DNA of 64,000 bases from VRUE01 sp035548675 (GTDB lineage: Bacteria; Actinomycetota; Thermoleophilia; Solirubrobacterales; 70-9), in assembly GCA_035548675.1 (NCBI GenBank), contig DASZSJ010000089.1, positions 35,511 to 99,510 on the forward strand. Reading direction: 5' to 3'. A program made the position numbers and the translations under genes. Shown here piece by piece: positions 24,043 through 32,579 of the stretch (positions within the stretch are counted from its first letter, which is position 1; every line of letters starts with the position of its first letter). Under the pieces are notes generated by a model. It made no database searches, was not told the DNA's origin, and saw only the letters and a list, made by a program, of their open reading frames with translations.

Positions 24043-24618
24043 ATGGATGCCCACGCCCACCATCACCACCAGCCGATGCCGACCGAGGGTGCCGCCCTCA
24101 CCGCGGTCGCGATCAGCGCCACCCTCCACTGCCTGACCGGATGCGCGATCGGCGAGGTCGCCGGAATGGCGATCGGGACCGCGCTCGGCTTCTCCAACCT
24201 CGGCACGGTCGCGCTCGCGGTCGCCCTCGCCTTCCTCTTCGGCTACAGCCTGACCAGCCTGCCGCTGCTGCGCGCCGGCCTGGCGCTCGCGGCGGTGATC
24301 CCGATCGCGCTTGCCTCCGACACGCTCAGCATCGCGACGATGGAGGTCGTCGACAACCTCGTCGTCGTCCTCATCCCGGGGGCGATGGAGGCCGGACTGG
24401 GCGACCTGCTCTTCTGGGGCAGCCTCGCCTTCTCGCTGGTCATCGCCGGTGCTTGCGCGGTGCCGGTCAACCGCTGGCTGATCGCCCGCGGCAAGGGCCA
24501 CGCGGTCGTCCACGAGACCGGGATCCACGGCGGCCCGCCGGTGCGCGTCGTCGCCTACGCGGCCGCGGCGCTGGGCCTCTTCGGCAGCGCCGTGCTGCTC
24601 GCCGAGGCGATCGCGTGA
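24043..24618 (+). CDS. DUF4396 membrane protein, probable metal-related transporter
   Basis: A 191-residue protein starting MDAHAHHHHQPMPTEG, with a His-rich cytoplasmic start and five hydrophobic helices. Helix 1 has the DUF4396 motif HCLTGCAIGEVAGM; another helix carries SIATMEVVDN. The His and Cys residues suggest metal binding or transport. The ATG at 24043 is preferred over the one at 24028, since the latter lies inside the operator and -10 region. It is coupled to a CsoR-type repressor by a GTGA overlap, so it is probably induced by copper, nickel or a related ion. Confidence 0.8.
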   Translation: MDAHAHHHHQPMPTEGAALTAVAISATLHCLTGCAIGEVAGMAIGTALGFSNLGTVALAVALAFLFGYSLTSLPLLRAGLALAAVIPIALASDTLSIATMEVVDNLVVVLIPGAMEAGLGDLLFWGSLAFSLVIAGACAVPVNRWLIARGKGHAVVHETGIHGGPPVRVVAYAAAALGLFGSAVLLAEAIA

Positions 24619-24908
24619 GCGCCGAGCCCGTCAGCCGCGGCTACACCGCGGACAGGGACGCGCTGCTGAAGCGCCTGCGCCGGATCGAGGGCCAGGTACG
24701 GGGGGTCGAGCGCATGGTCGAGGAGGACCGCTACTGCATCGACGTCGTCACCCAGGTGACGGCGATCCAGGCCGCGCTCGACAAGGTCGCCCTCGAGCTG
24801 CTCTCCGACCACGCCGCGCACTGCGTGATCGGCGGCGAGGACGGCCAACAGCTCGAGCGCACCGAGGAGCTGATGGCGGCGGTCAAGCGGCTCCTTCGCC
24901 GCGGCTAG
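24615..24908 (+). CDS. CsoR/RcnR-family metal-sensing repressor
   Basis: A 97-residue all-helical repressor: LLKRLRRIEGQVRGVERMVEEDRYCIDVVTQ, then LLSDHAAHCVIG. The metal-site residues Cys (RYCID), His and Cys (AHC) are all present, as in CsoR copper sensors. It starts at GTG 24615 overlapping the stop of the DUF4396 gene and should bind the G-tract operator upstream of that gene, closing a feedback loop. Copper is the best guess from the C-H-C pattern. Confidence 0.92.
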   Translation: MSAEPVSRGYTADRDALLKRLRRIEGQVRGVERMVEEDRYCIDVVTQVTAIQAALDKVALELLSDHAAHCVIGGEDGQQLERTEELMAAVKRLLRRG

Positions 24909-24960
24909 CGAACTGCATCAAATTCTCTACCTGACAGGACCAGAATTTGATGCAGTTCCT
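24908..24960. repeat. Family A palindrome, copy A2
   Basis: The 49-bp core 24910-24958 has arms GAACTGCATCAAATTCT and AGAATTTGATGCAGTTC with a central CCTGACAGG. It begins at the G of the csoR TAG stop and lies in the gap to a convergent gene. Confidence 0.9.
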
Positions 24961-25007
24961 GCGAGCCTGCGGCGAGGTGGCGGGCTGTGAACAGATTCGG
25001 CTTGGGG

Positions 25008-27557
25008 CTACTCGTATTGGAGCGATTCCAGAACGTCGAGCCTGGAGGCGCGGCGGGCCGGGGCGATCGCGGCGAGGACGCCGATGATCGCGGCGAAGAC
25101 GAGCAGGCCGAGCAGCGAGCCGACCGGGTAGGAGAGGGTGAAGCCTTCGTCCTTGAGCGGTTGCGCGATCAGCGCCGCGAAGACGAGGCCGAGCGCCATG
25201 CCGAGGACGGCGCCGATCAGGGCCGTGATCACGGCCTCGTAGCGGATCATCGTCCGCACCTGGCGCCGCGACATGCCGATCGCGCGCAGCATGCCCAGCT
25301 CCCGCCGCCGTTCGTGGATCGAGAGCGCCAGCGTGTTGGCGATGCCGAAGAGCGAGATCACGATCGCCAGCAGGAGCAGCGCGTAGACCAGGTTGACCAG
25401 CTGCTGGACCTGTTCTTCGCGGCTTTCCTTCAGTTCCTGCTGGTTCAGCACTTCGGCGACCGGGAAGGCCGCTTCGACCCCCTTGGTGAGGATCGCCTGC
25501 ACCCGCGCCGGATCGGCGCCCGCTTCGACTTCGATGAAGTCGATCGTGTCCTGGGTCTGGCGGAAGTCGCGGGCCATGACCGCCTGCGTGACCAGCACGC
25601 TGCCGAAGATGCCGAGCTTGGAGTCGAACTCGCCGACGACCTCGAAGCTCGGCCGACTGCGCGTCTGCGAGAGCAGGCGGAAGCGGTCGCCCAGCTCGAG
25701 CCCGTGTTCGGAGGCAAACGAATCGGAGAGGATCGCCTGGCCGTCGCGCAGGCGGCGCAGCGCCGGCGGGCCGCCCTTCTTCCATTCGATGTCGACGGTC
25801 CGTTCGACATCGCGGCTCGGCGCCGAGACCCTGGCGCCGGCCCCGCCCGGCAGCAGCTTCGCCTGCACCGCGCGAACGCTGGCGACGGCGCCGACCCCGG
25901 GCACCTGACGAGCCGCCACCGCCGCCCCGTTAGGGATCGGCGAGAAGCCGTCGCTGTTCTGGATCACCAGCCCGCCGGCGAAGTTTTCGTCGACGACCTG
26001 GGCGACCGAGCTCTTCAAACCGGCGGCGAAGACGGTGACGAAGGCGACGACCATCAGCCCGATCATCAGCGCCGCCGCGGTGACGGCGGTGCGACCCGGG
26101 TTGCGCTGGGCGTTCTCGCGCGAGAGGCGACCGAGCAGCCGGCGCAGGCGTTCCAGCGGCCAGCCGGCGATCCGGGCAAGCGGCGGCACCAGGTGTGGGC
26201 TGAAGAGCGAGACGGCAAAGACGATGACCACGGCACCGCCGCCGATCAGGCCGGCGGCAGTGCCGGCTGAGGCGCTGCCGAAGAGGCCGATCAGGACCAT
26301 GGCCAAGCCGAGCAGGCCGAGCAGGATCGAGGCGGCGATCCCGAGCAGGCGCCGGCGCCGGCTGGGCGCGGGAGTGAGGGCGCGCAACGCCGCGATCGGC
26401 GGCACGCGGGTCGAGCGGATCGCCGGCACCAGCGAGGCGAGCGTGGTGACGACGATGCCGATCAGCAGCGAGACGACGATCGTGCGCGACTTCATCACCA
26501 GGCCGGTGGTGGGCAGGTCGATTTCGAACGCTTCCAGCAGGGCGTTGAGCAGGTCGGCGATCAGGAAGCCGCCGGCGATGCCGATCAGCGCCCCGACGAT
26601 GCCGATCGCCAGCGCTTCGACGACGACGTCGGCGAGGATCTGCCGCCGCGAGGCCCCCAGCGTGCGCAACATGCCGAACTCGGTGACCCGCTGGGCGACC
26701 GTGATCGAGAAGGTGTTGAAGATCAGGAAGGAGCCGACGAGGATCGCGATGAAGGCGAAGACGAGCAGGAAGATCTGCAGGAAGCTGAGGTTTTCGCGGA
26801 TTTCCTCGGTGCCACGGTCGGCGTTTTCCTGCGCCGTCTCGACCTTGACGCCGGGCGGCATCTGACGTGCGATCCGCTGTTTCAGCGTCGTCGCGGACAC
26901 GCCCTTCCCGGCGGCGACGGAGATCTGGTCGAAGCGCCCGACCTTGTGGGTCAACCGCTGCGCGACCGGAAGGGTGACCTGGGCAATGCTCATGCCGCCG
27001 AAGGAGGCGCCGCCGAGGCGGGTGAAGCCGACCAGGCGGAAGGAGCGGGCGCTGCCCTGGCCGATCAGCCTGATCTCTTCGCCGAGCTTCAGGTCGGAGA
27101 CTTCCGCCGCCGCCTTGTCGATCGAGGCTTCGGTCGGGCCGCGCGGGCGGTGGCCTTCGATGTAGGTGAGCGACTCGAGGCCCCCGGGCAGGGTCGAGGA
27201 GATGAACTTCGGCGCGAATTTGTTGCCGATCTTCTCCCCTTCTGAGTTGAAGAAACCGCCGGGGGTGAAGATCGCGCCGGCGGCGAGCCGCACGCCCGGC
27301 GTCTTCTGCACGCGCGGCAGCAGCGAAGCGCCGATCGTCGGGATTTCGCCGTTTTCCTGTTTGACCGGGTTCTCGGCGGTGATGACGACGCTGGTGCCCT
27401 TCAGCGACTCGCCGAAGATTTCGTCGAAGGCGGCGAAGATCGTGTCGGTGAGGACGTAGGAGCCGGCGACGAAGGCGACCCCGATGACGACGGCGAAGGT
27501 CGTTGCCAGGGCACGGGCCTTGCGCGCCCAGAGGCTCTTGAGGGCGAGCCCGGACAA
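25008..27557 (-). CDS. FtsX-like permease of an ABC exporter
   Basis: An 849-residue membrane protein with two FtsX/MacB permease units. One N-terminal helix (about 18-36) precedes an extracytoplasmic domain; three helices follow with the FLLVFAFIAILVGSFLIFNTF region, one more central pair, a second extracytoplasmic domain, and three C-terminal helices ending in a basic tail. The repeated motif RRRELGMLRAIGMSRRQ / VTEFGMLRTLGASRRQ is diagnostic. With the ATPase gene 5 bp upstream it forms an exporter or an enzyme-activating complex for lipids or peptides; the substrate is unknown. Confidence 0.92.
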   Translation of the reverse strand: MSGLALKSLWARKARALATTFAVVIGVAFVAGSYVLTDTIFAAFDEIFGESLKGTSVVITAENPVKQENGEIPTIGASLLPRVQKTPGVRLAAGAIFTPGGFFNSEGEKIGNKFAPKFISSTLPGGLESLTYIEGHRPRGPTEASIDKAAAEVSDLKLGEEIRLIGQGSARSFRLVGFTRLGGASFGGMSIAQVTLPVAQRLTHKVGRFDQISVAAGKGVSATTLKQRIARQMPPGVKVETAQENADRGTEEIRENLSFLQIFLLVFAFIAILVGSFLIFNTFSITVAQRVTEFGMLRTLGASRRQILADVVVEALAIGIVGALIGIAGGFLIADLLNALLEAFEIDLPTTGLVMKSRTIVVSLLIGIVVTTLASLVPAIRSTRVPPIAALRALTPAPSRRRRLLGIAASILLGLLGLAMVLIGLFGSASAGTAAGLIGGGAVVIVFAVSLFSPHLVPPLARIAGWPLERLRRLLGRLSRENAQRNPGRTAVTAAALMIGLMVVAFVTVFAAGLKSSVAQVVDENFAGGLVIQNSDGFSPIPNGAAVAARQVPGVGAVASVRAVQAKLLPGGAGARVSAPSRDVERTVDIEWKKGGPPALRRLRDGQAILSDSFASEHGLELGDRFRLLSQTRSRPSFEVVGEFDSKLGIFGSVLVTQAVMARDFRQTQDTIDFIEVEAGADPARVQAILTKGVEAAFPVAEVLNQQELKESREEQVQQLVNLVYALLLLAIVISLFGIANTLALSIHERRRELGMLRAIGMSRRQVRTMIRYEAVITALIGAVLGMALGLVFAALIAQPLKDEGFTLSYPVGSLLGLLVFAAIIGVLAAIAPARRASRLDVLESLQYE

Positions 27558-27562
27558 GCTGT

Positions 27563-28297
27563 CTAGTCGACCTGCTTCATCAGCTCGATCACGTCGTCGG
27601 CCGAGCCGGGAGCGTCGTCGTGGACGATCCGGCCGTCGCGCAGGGTGATCAGCCGGTCGGCGTGGGCGGCGGCGGCGGGATCGTGGGTGACCATGATCAC
27701 CGTCTGGCCGAACTCGTCGACGGCCCCGCGCAGCAGGCGCAGCACGTCCTCGCTCGCTTTCGAGTCGAGGTTGCCGGTCGGCTCGTCGGCGAAGACGACG
27801 GCCGGTTTGGAGACGAGCGCGCGGGCGACGGCGACGCGCTGCTGCTGGCCACCGGAGAGCTCGGCGGGCCGGTGGGTGCGGCGCTCCTCGAGGCCGACGG
27901 TGCGGATCAGCTGGTCGACCCAGGCCCGGTCGGGCTTGCGGCCGGCGATCGAGAGTGGCAGCACCAGGTTCTCCTCGGCGGTGAGGACGGGCAGCAGGTT
28001 GAAGAACTGGAAGACGAAGCCGAGCTTCTCGCGGCGCAGCTTGGTCAGCTCGCCGTCGTCGAGCCCGGTGATCTCCTCGCCGTCGAGCACGACCGTGCCG
28101 GCGGTCGGCGTGTCGAGCCCGGCGAGGATGTGCATCAAAGTCGACTTGCCCGAGCCCGAGGGGCCCATGATCGCGGTGAAGCGGCCGCGCTCGAAAGCGG
28201 TGCTGACGTCAACCAGGGCGTCGACCGCCGCCGCCCCCTCGCCGTAGCGACGGGACACGCCGCTGGCCTCGACCACCTGCCCGTTGAGATTGCTCAT
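27563..28297 (-). CDS. ABC transporter ATP-binding protein (MacB/LolD type)
   Basis: A 244-residue ATPase starting MSNLNGQVVEASGVSRRYG. Walker A GPSGSGKST, Q-loop FVFQFFNLLP, signature LSGGQQQRVAVARAL, Walker B VVFADEPTGNLD and the switch His (VTHDP) are all present. It powers the FtsX-like permease encoded immediately downstream. The start at 28297 is chosen by homology of the N-terminus. A 15-bp perfect inverted repeat lies upstream, in the divergent gap to the HAD gene. Confidence 0.95.
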   Translation of the reverse strand: MSNLNGQVVEASGVSRRYGEGAAAVDALVDVSTAFERGRFTAIMGPSGSGKSTLMHILAGLDTPTAGTVVLDGEEITGLDDGELTKLRREKLGFVFQFFNLLPVLTAEENLVLPLSIAGRKPDRAWVDQLIRTVGLEERRTHRPAELSGGQQQRVAVARALVSKPAVVFADEPTGNLDSKASEDVLRLLRGAVDEFGQTVIMVTHDPAAAAHADRLITLRDGRIVHDDAPGSADDVIELMKQVD

Positions 28298-28344
28298 CCG
28301 CGCACCGTACCGATCCTTATGCCCAATCTCCTTCAACTGGAACC

Positions 28345-28400
28345 GCCGACGTGTCTGACTTCGCGGGGTCATAGACCCACTCAAGGTCAGACACGTCGGC
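28345..28400. repeat. Palindrome F between divergent ABC and HAD genes
   Basis: Perfect 15-bp arms GCCGACGTGTCTGAC (28345-28359) and GTCAGACACGTCGGC (28386-28400). An inner GGGTC/GACCC hairpin surrounds ata. It is too long for a simple operator and resembles the other mobile-looking palindromes. Confidence 0.8.
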
Positions 28401-28418
28401 CATGGGTAGCCTGCCTGC

Positions 28419-29204
28419 GTGGCGGTGGCGGATGAATTCGACGGGTTTCTGGTCGACCTGGACGGGGTGGTCTGGGTCGGGCGCGAGCCGGTGCCGGGTG
28501 CGGTGGAGGCGCTGCGGGCACTGCACAGCGCCGGCAAGGAGGTCGTCTTCGTCACCAACAACCCGGGACGAGCGCCGTCGACCTACGCGCAGCGGCTGCG
28601 CGACGCCGGCGTGCCGGTCGAGGACGGGCGCGTCGTCACCGCCGGCGTGGCGACGGCACGGCTGGCGGCGGAGCGGGTCGGCGCGGGGTCGAGCGCCTTC
28701 GTGATCGGGGCGCCGGCCTTCCACGAGAGCGTCGCCGCGGCGGGGCTGGCGCTGCTCGAGGGGGAGGCGGCGCGCGAGGCCGACGCGGTGCTCGTCTCGG
28801 GACACCGCGGCTTCGACTACGAGGAGCTGCTGACGGCGACGCTGGCGCTGCGCAGCGGCGCCGCGCTCTTCGCCACCAGCCACGACCCGACCCTGCCGAT
28901 GCCGGGCGGCGCCTGGCCCGGGACCGGCTCGATCCTCGCCGCCGTCGAGACCGCATCCGGGGCCCGGGCCGAGGTCGGCGGCAAGCCCGAGCGGCACCTC
29001 TTCGAGCAGGCGCGGGCGGCGCTGGGCGCGGCCGAGCGGGTGGCGATGGTCGGCGACCGCGTCTCCTCCGACGTCGAGGGCGGCAGGCGCGCCGGCCTGG
29101 CGACGATCCTCGTGCTCAGCGGCGCGACCTCGCGCGCGGAGGCCGCGGCGGCGGACCCCGCCCCGGACCTCGTCCTCGACGACCTCGCCGCGCTGCTGCG
29201 GTGA
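28419..29204 (+). CDS. HAD-superfamily class IIA phosphatase (NagD-like)
   Basis: A 261-residue phosphatase starting at GTG 28419. Motif I is FLVDLDGVVWVG, motif II is FVTNNPGR and motif III/IV is VGGKPE then MVGDRVSSDVEGGRRAG. The cap is of type C2. Such enzymes dephosphorylate sugar phosphates, nucleotides or p-nitrophenyl phosphate; the true substrate is unknown. The MFS gene starts 19 bp after its stop, so they may share a transcript. Confidence 0.92.
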   Translation: MAVADEFDGFLVDLDGVVWVGREPVPGAVEALRALHSAGKEVVFVTNNPGRAPSTYAQRLRDAGVPVEDGRVVTAGVATARLAAERVGAGSSAFVIGAPAFHESVAAAGLALLEGEAAREADAVLVSGHRGFDYEELLTATLALRSGAALFATSHDPTLPMPGGAWPGTGSILAAVETASGARAEVGGKPERHLFEQARAALGAAERVAMVGDRVSSDVEGGRRAGLATILVLSGATSRAEAAAADPAPDLVLDDLAALLR

Positions 29205-29223
29205 GCGAGCGGGTGACGTCCGC

Positions 29224-30405
29224 ATGAGCGAGGGGGCGGAAAGCTCGGCGCACCGGCCCAGCGTCGCCTTCGCCGGCGTCTTTGGCGTCACCTTCTGCTG
29301 CCTGCTCGCGGTCGGCGCCGTGCTGCCGGTCCTGCCCCGCTACGTGCACGGCCCGCTTGACGCGGGCAACGTCGCGGTCGGCGTCGTGATCGGCTCCTAC
29401 GCGATCACCGGCCTCTTGCTGCGGCCCGTCGCCGGGCGCTTCGCCGACCATCGCGGCCGCAAGCCGACCGTGCTGATCGGGTCCAGCCTGGTCGCCGTCG
29501 GCGGCTTCATGTACCTGCTGCCGCTGGGGGTGCCGGGGCTGATCGCGGCCCGGCTCGTGCTCGGTGCCGGGGAGGGCGCGGTATTCACCGCCGGCTCGGC
29601 CTGGATCGTCGACCTGGCCCCGCTCGAGCGCCGCGGCCGCGTGATCGGCCTCTACGGCCTCGCGGTCTGGGCCGGGCTCAGCGTCGGCCCGCTCCTCGGC
29701 GAGCTGCTCCAGCACGCCTCCGGCTACACCGCGGTCTGGCTGCTGGCCGGCGCGCTGCCGCTGGCGGGTGCCGCGATCGCCACGCGCGTGCCCGACCCCT
29801 TCCGACCCTCGCCGCTGATCGCCGCGGAGGACCACCCGCTGATCGCCAGGGAGGCGGTGCGGCCCGGCAGCGCGCTGGCGCTCGGGGCGATCGGCTACGG
29901 GACGATCGCCGCCTTCGTCGTCCTGCTGCTGGAAGCGCGCGGGGTCGGCCACGGCGCGACCGTGTTCGGCGCCTTCGCGACGATGGTCGTGCTGACCCGG
30001 CTGGTCGGCGGCGACCTGCCCGATCGCATCGGCCCCGCCCGGGTCGCCGTCGCCGCCGCCTGCGTCGAGGCGCTGGGGCTGGGCGCGATCGCGGTCTCGC
30101 ACAGCCTCGTCGTCGCCCTGGCCGGAGCGCTGGCGATGGGCGCCGCCTTCTCGCTGCTCTACCCCTCGCTCTCGCTGATCGTCGTCAACGGCGTCTCCGA
30201 CCGCCGGCGGGGAGCCGCGCTGGGCACCTTCACCGCCTTCTTCGACGCCGGCGTCGGCCTCGGCGCCCCGCTGGCCGGCGCCGCCTCCGCCCTGACCAGC
30301 TACGAGGGCGCCTTCATGCTCGCCGCCGTCATCGCCCTCGGCTCCGCGACCCTCACCGCCCTCACCATCGCCCCCCGCACGCGCACGCTGCTCGCAACCC
30401 GCTGA
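29224..30405 (+). CDS. Major facilitator superfamily transporter
   Basis: A 393-residue protein with about 12 membrane helices. The loop 2-3 motif of the superfamily is seen as GRFADHRGRKPTVLIG. The second half starts after a cytoplasmic loop containing DPFRPSPLIAAEDHPL. It is probably a drug or metabolite efflux pump of the DHA1-type. It follows the HAD gene closely. It is convergent with a thioesterase gene; a hexamer repeat and a family A palindrome fill the gap. Confidence 0.9.
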   Translation: MSEGAESSAHRPSVAFAGVFGVTFCCLLAVGAVLPVLPRYVHGPLDAGNVAVGVVIGSYAITGLLLRPVAGRFADHRGRKPTVLIGSSLVAVGGFMYLLPLGVPGLIAARLVLGAGEGAVFTAGSAWIVDLAPLERRGRVIGLYGLAVWAGLSVGPLLGELLQHASGYTAVWLLAGALPLAGAAIATRVPDPFRPSPLIAAEDHPLIAREAVRPGSALALGAIGYGTIAAFVVLLLEARGVGHGATVFGAFATMVVLTRLVGGDLPDRIGPARVAVAAACVEALGLGAIAVSHSLVVALAGALAMGAAFSLLYPSLSLIVVNGVSDRRRGAALGTFTAFFDAGVGLGAPLAGAASALTSYEGAFMLAAVIALGSATLTALTIAPRTRTLLATR

Positions 30406-30440
30406 CCGTGCCCACTTGTCCCCGCCGTGCGGGTGCACCC

Positions 30441-30478
30441 GTGCGTGCCCGTGCCCGTGCCCGTGCCCGTGCCCGTGC
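30441..30478. repeat. GCCCGT hexamer tandem array
   Basis: Five exact GCCCGT units (30447-30476) follow a degenerate unit. It abuts the family A palindrome A3. A slippage-prone microsatellite in a non-coding gap. Confidence 0.9.
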
Positions 30479-30527
30479 GAACTGCATCAAATTCTCGGTC
30501 TGGCAGGTAGAGAATTTGATGCAGTTC
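30479..30527. repeat. Family A palindrome, copy A3
   Basis: 49 bp, arms GAACTGCATCAAATTCT and AGAATTTGATGCAGTTC, centre CTGGCAGG. Read on the minus strand it begins two bases after the TAG stop of the thioesterase gene, the same placement as A1 and A2. Confidence 0.92.
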
Positions 30528-30529
30528 GG

Positions 30530-31315
30530 CTAGCGCGCTTCGATCAGGAGGGACTGGGCGGCGCGGCCGATCCGGCCGCGCTGGTCGGAGAGGACCGACT
30601 CGGCGGTGCCGATGCCGTTCGGCTCGGGGCGGGTGACTGCGTCGACGCAGACCCACTCGCCCTCGGGCATGCGCTCGAAGTGGACCGTGAGGTCGACGTT
30701 GACGAAGACGAAGCGGCGGTAGTCGAGCACGGCGCTGATCCCGTTACCGACGTCGGCGGCAACCAGGGCGCGCTGCAGCGGCGTCGGCTCCTCGCCGGCG
30801 ACGAGCGGCTGGCGCATGCGCAGCCAGAAGATCGCCGGCCCTGGCTCGAGGAAGGCGCCCGCCACGGCGCGGAACTCCATCGCCGACTGGTAGCCGACCT
30901 CCTCGCCGGTGGGGAAGAACTCGGGGGTCCAGCCTTCCTCGGGGCCCGGCGGCGCCGGGTCCTCGGCCGTCGCCTCCGCCGGCATCTCCAGCTCGGCGGT
31001 GCGCAGCTGCCAGGCGGTGGCGCGCATCACCTCCGCCCCCTCGACCAGCAGCGACGCCTCGACCAGTCGCACCTTGCGCCCCGGGCGCAGTACCCGCGTC
31101 TCGACCCGCACCGGGCCGATCGGCACCGGCCGCAGAATCTCGAAGACGATTCGTCCCACTTGAAACGCCTCCGAACCCTCGATCCGCTCCACGGCCCTGC
31201 CAAGCAACGCGGACGGCGGCCCGGCGTGCTGAGCCTCCGGATCCCAGGGCCCCCGCGTGAGCTCCGTGGCCACGAGCTCACCGCCACCGTTCCGCTCGTA
31301 AAAGGCCTCGAACAT
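30530..31315 (-). CDS. Thioesterase-family (TesB-like double hotdog) protein
   Basis: A 261-residue protein starting MFEAFYERNGGGELVATE. It has GPWDPEAQHAGPPSALLGRAVERI near the N-terminus and a second half with AADVGNGISAVLDYRRFVFVNVDLTVHFER, the pattern of actinobacterial acyl-CoA thioesterases with two hotdog folds. It would hydrolyse acyl-CoA esters in the cytoplasm. The start at 31315 is chosen because upstream sequence holds a palindrome and shows no homology. It is divergent from msrB. Confidence 0.83.
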   Translation of the reverse strand: MFEAFYERNGGGELVATELTRGPWDPEAQHAGPPSALLGRAVERIEGSEAFQVGRIVFEILRPVPIGPVRVETRVLRPGRKVRLVEASLLVEGAEVMRATAWQLRTAELEMPAEATAEDPAPPGPEEGWTPEFFPTGEEVGYQSAMEFRAVAGAFLEPGPAIFWLRMRQPLVAGEEPTPLQRALVAADVGNGISAVLDYRRFVFVNVDLTVHFERMPEGEWVCVDAVTRPEPNGIGTAESVLSDQRGRIGRAAQSLLIEAR

Positions 31316-31332
31316 CGCGGCGCATCGTATGA

Positions 31333-31400
31333 GGAGGTGACGGAGGGTGCCTCGCCGACGCCCCCGCAGTTGCGCCGCCGAGAGACCCTCCGTCACCTCC
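31333..31400. repeat. Palindrome G between divergent thioesterase and msrB genes
   Basis: Perfect 16-bp arms GGAGGTGACGGAGGGT (31333-31348) and ACCCTCCGTCACCTCC (31385-31400) with a 36-base loop. It ends 45 bp before the msrB start. Confidence 0.8.
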
Positions 31401-31445
31401 CCGTAAGACAGTCTCCGTACCCTGGAATAAGACGAAAGGAGCGAG

Positions 31446-31844
31446 ATGACGACCAAGATCCAGAAGTCCGACGCCGAGTGGCGCGAGCAGTTGACCCCCG
31501 AGCAGTACGAGGTGACCCGCAGGGCCGGCACCGAGCGCGCCTTCACCGGCCCCTACTGGGACGAGAAGGCCGAGGGCATGTACCACTGCGCCTGCTGCGG
31601 CGCCGAGCTGTTCTCCTCGGACACCAAGTTCGACTCGGGCACCGGCTGGCCCAGCTTCACCGAGCCGGCCAACCTCGAGCACGTCGAGCTGCGGCCCGAC
31701 AACAGCCTCTTCATGCGCCGCACCGAGGTCGTCTGCAGGCACTGCGACGCTCACCTCGGCCACGTCTTCGACGACGGCCCGGCCGAGCGCGGCGGCAAGC
31801 GCTACTGCATCAACGGCTGCGCGCTTGACCTCAAGGAGAAGTAG
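31446..31844 (+). CDS. msrB: Peptide-methionine (R)-S-oxide reductase
   Basis: A 132-residue MsrB. It has two zinc-binding CxxC pairs (CACC and CRHC), the core GTGWPSFTEP, and the catalytic Cys in KRYCINGCAL. It repairs oxidised methionine in proteins. A strong GAAAGGAG ribosome site precedes the ATG at 31446. A further Cys at the C-terminal end (GCAL) replaces the usual small residues and could act as a resolving Cys. Confidence 0.96.
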   Translation: MTTKIQKSDAEWREQLTPEQYEVTRRAGTERAFTGPYWDEKAEGMYHCACCGAELFSSDTKFDSGTGWPSFTEPANLEHVELRPDNSLFMRRTEVVCRHCDAHLGHVFDDGPAERGGKRYCINGCALDLKEK

Positions 31845-31921
31845 GCGCCCCCCGACGCGGGAGCGGGGACGCGAGAGCTCCGGGTGTGACTAGCGCGTCC
31901 TCCCGGAGCGAAGGGGGCGCC
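31844..31921. terminator. Nested stem-loop between convergent msrB and NarL genes
   Basis: GGCGCCCCC (31844-31852) pairs with GGGGGCGCC (31913-31921), and inside GCTCCGGG (31877-31884) pairs with CCCGGAGC (31902-31909). It starts on the msrB TAG stop. There is no U-tract; a bidirectional terminator or processed stem is inferred. Confidence 0.6.
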
Positions 31922-31928
31922 GCCTGAT

Positions 31929-32579
31929 TCAAGCCTTGCCGCCGGCACCGAGGTAGCTGAACTTCACCGCCAGCGCCACCGCCTCGGTGCGGGTGTCGAC
32001 CTCGAGCTTGGCGATCGCGTTGCGCACGTGGGTGTGCACGGTCGCCGGGCTCAGCTGCAGGCGCTCGGCGATCTCTTTCACCCGCAGGCCCTCGGCGAGC
32101 AGCTCGAGGATCTGGCGCTCGCGCGGCGACAGCTCGAGCAGCTTCTCAACCTCCGAGGGCTTGCCGCCGGCGAAATCGCCGCCGAGGAAGGTGCCGCCGC
32201 CGGTCACCGCTTTGACCGCGCGGGCAATGTCCTCGGCCGGCGCCGACTTGAGCACGTAGCCGGAGGCACCGGCGCGCAGGGCGAGCGCCAGCAGGTCGGG
32301 CTGGGCGTGGGCGGTGAAGATGATCACTTTGGTCCGCGGCCGGGCCTTCAGCACCTCCTTGGTCGCCTCGATCCCGTCGCGCTTGGGCAGCTCGACGTCG
32401 ATGATCAGGACGTCGGGCTCGAGTTCCTTGACCACGTCGACGACGTCGCGCCCGTTGCCGGCCTCGCCGACGATCTCGACGATGCTCGAATTCGCCATCC
32501 GCGCCTTGATCGCCTCGCGGACGATCTCGTGGTCGTCGCAGAGGACGACCCGCTTAGCGTCCCTTACCGCTGTAGTCAT
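31929..32579 (-). CDS. NarL/LuxR-family response regulator
   Basis: A 216-residue regulator. The receiver domain has CDDHEIVREA, the phospho-acceptor Asp in VLIIDVELPKRDG and FTAHAQ, then Lys in YVLKSAPAEDI. The LuxR-type HTH is LSPRERQILELLAEGLRVKEIAERLQLSPATVHTHVRNAIAKL. No histidine kinase is adjacent, so it is an orphan in this window. Its ATG overlaps the stop of serS, so the two are coupled. Confidence 0.94.
   Translation of the reverse strand: MTTAVRDAKRVVLCDDHEIVREAIKARMANSSIVEIVGEAGNGRDVVDVVKELEPDVLIIDVELPKRDGIEATKEVLKARPRTKVIIFTAHAQPDLLALALRAGASGYVLKSAPAEDIARAVKAVTGGGTFLGGDFAGGKPSEVEKLLELSPRERQILELLAEGLRVKEIAERLQLSPATVHTHVRNAIAKLEVDTRTEAVALAVKFSYLGAGGKA

Noticed and set aside
21468..24044. 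Very long minus-strand frame covering the P450 and the esterase
   Set aside because: The part beyond the P450 start lies antisense to a well-supported esterase with a complete catalytic triad.
30441..30527. Possible CRISPR-like array
   Set aside because: The repeats are 6-bp tandem units without spacers, next to one palindrome; no cas genes.
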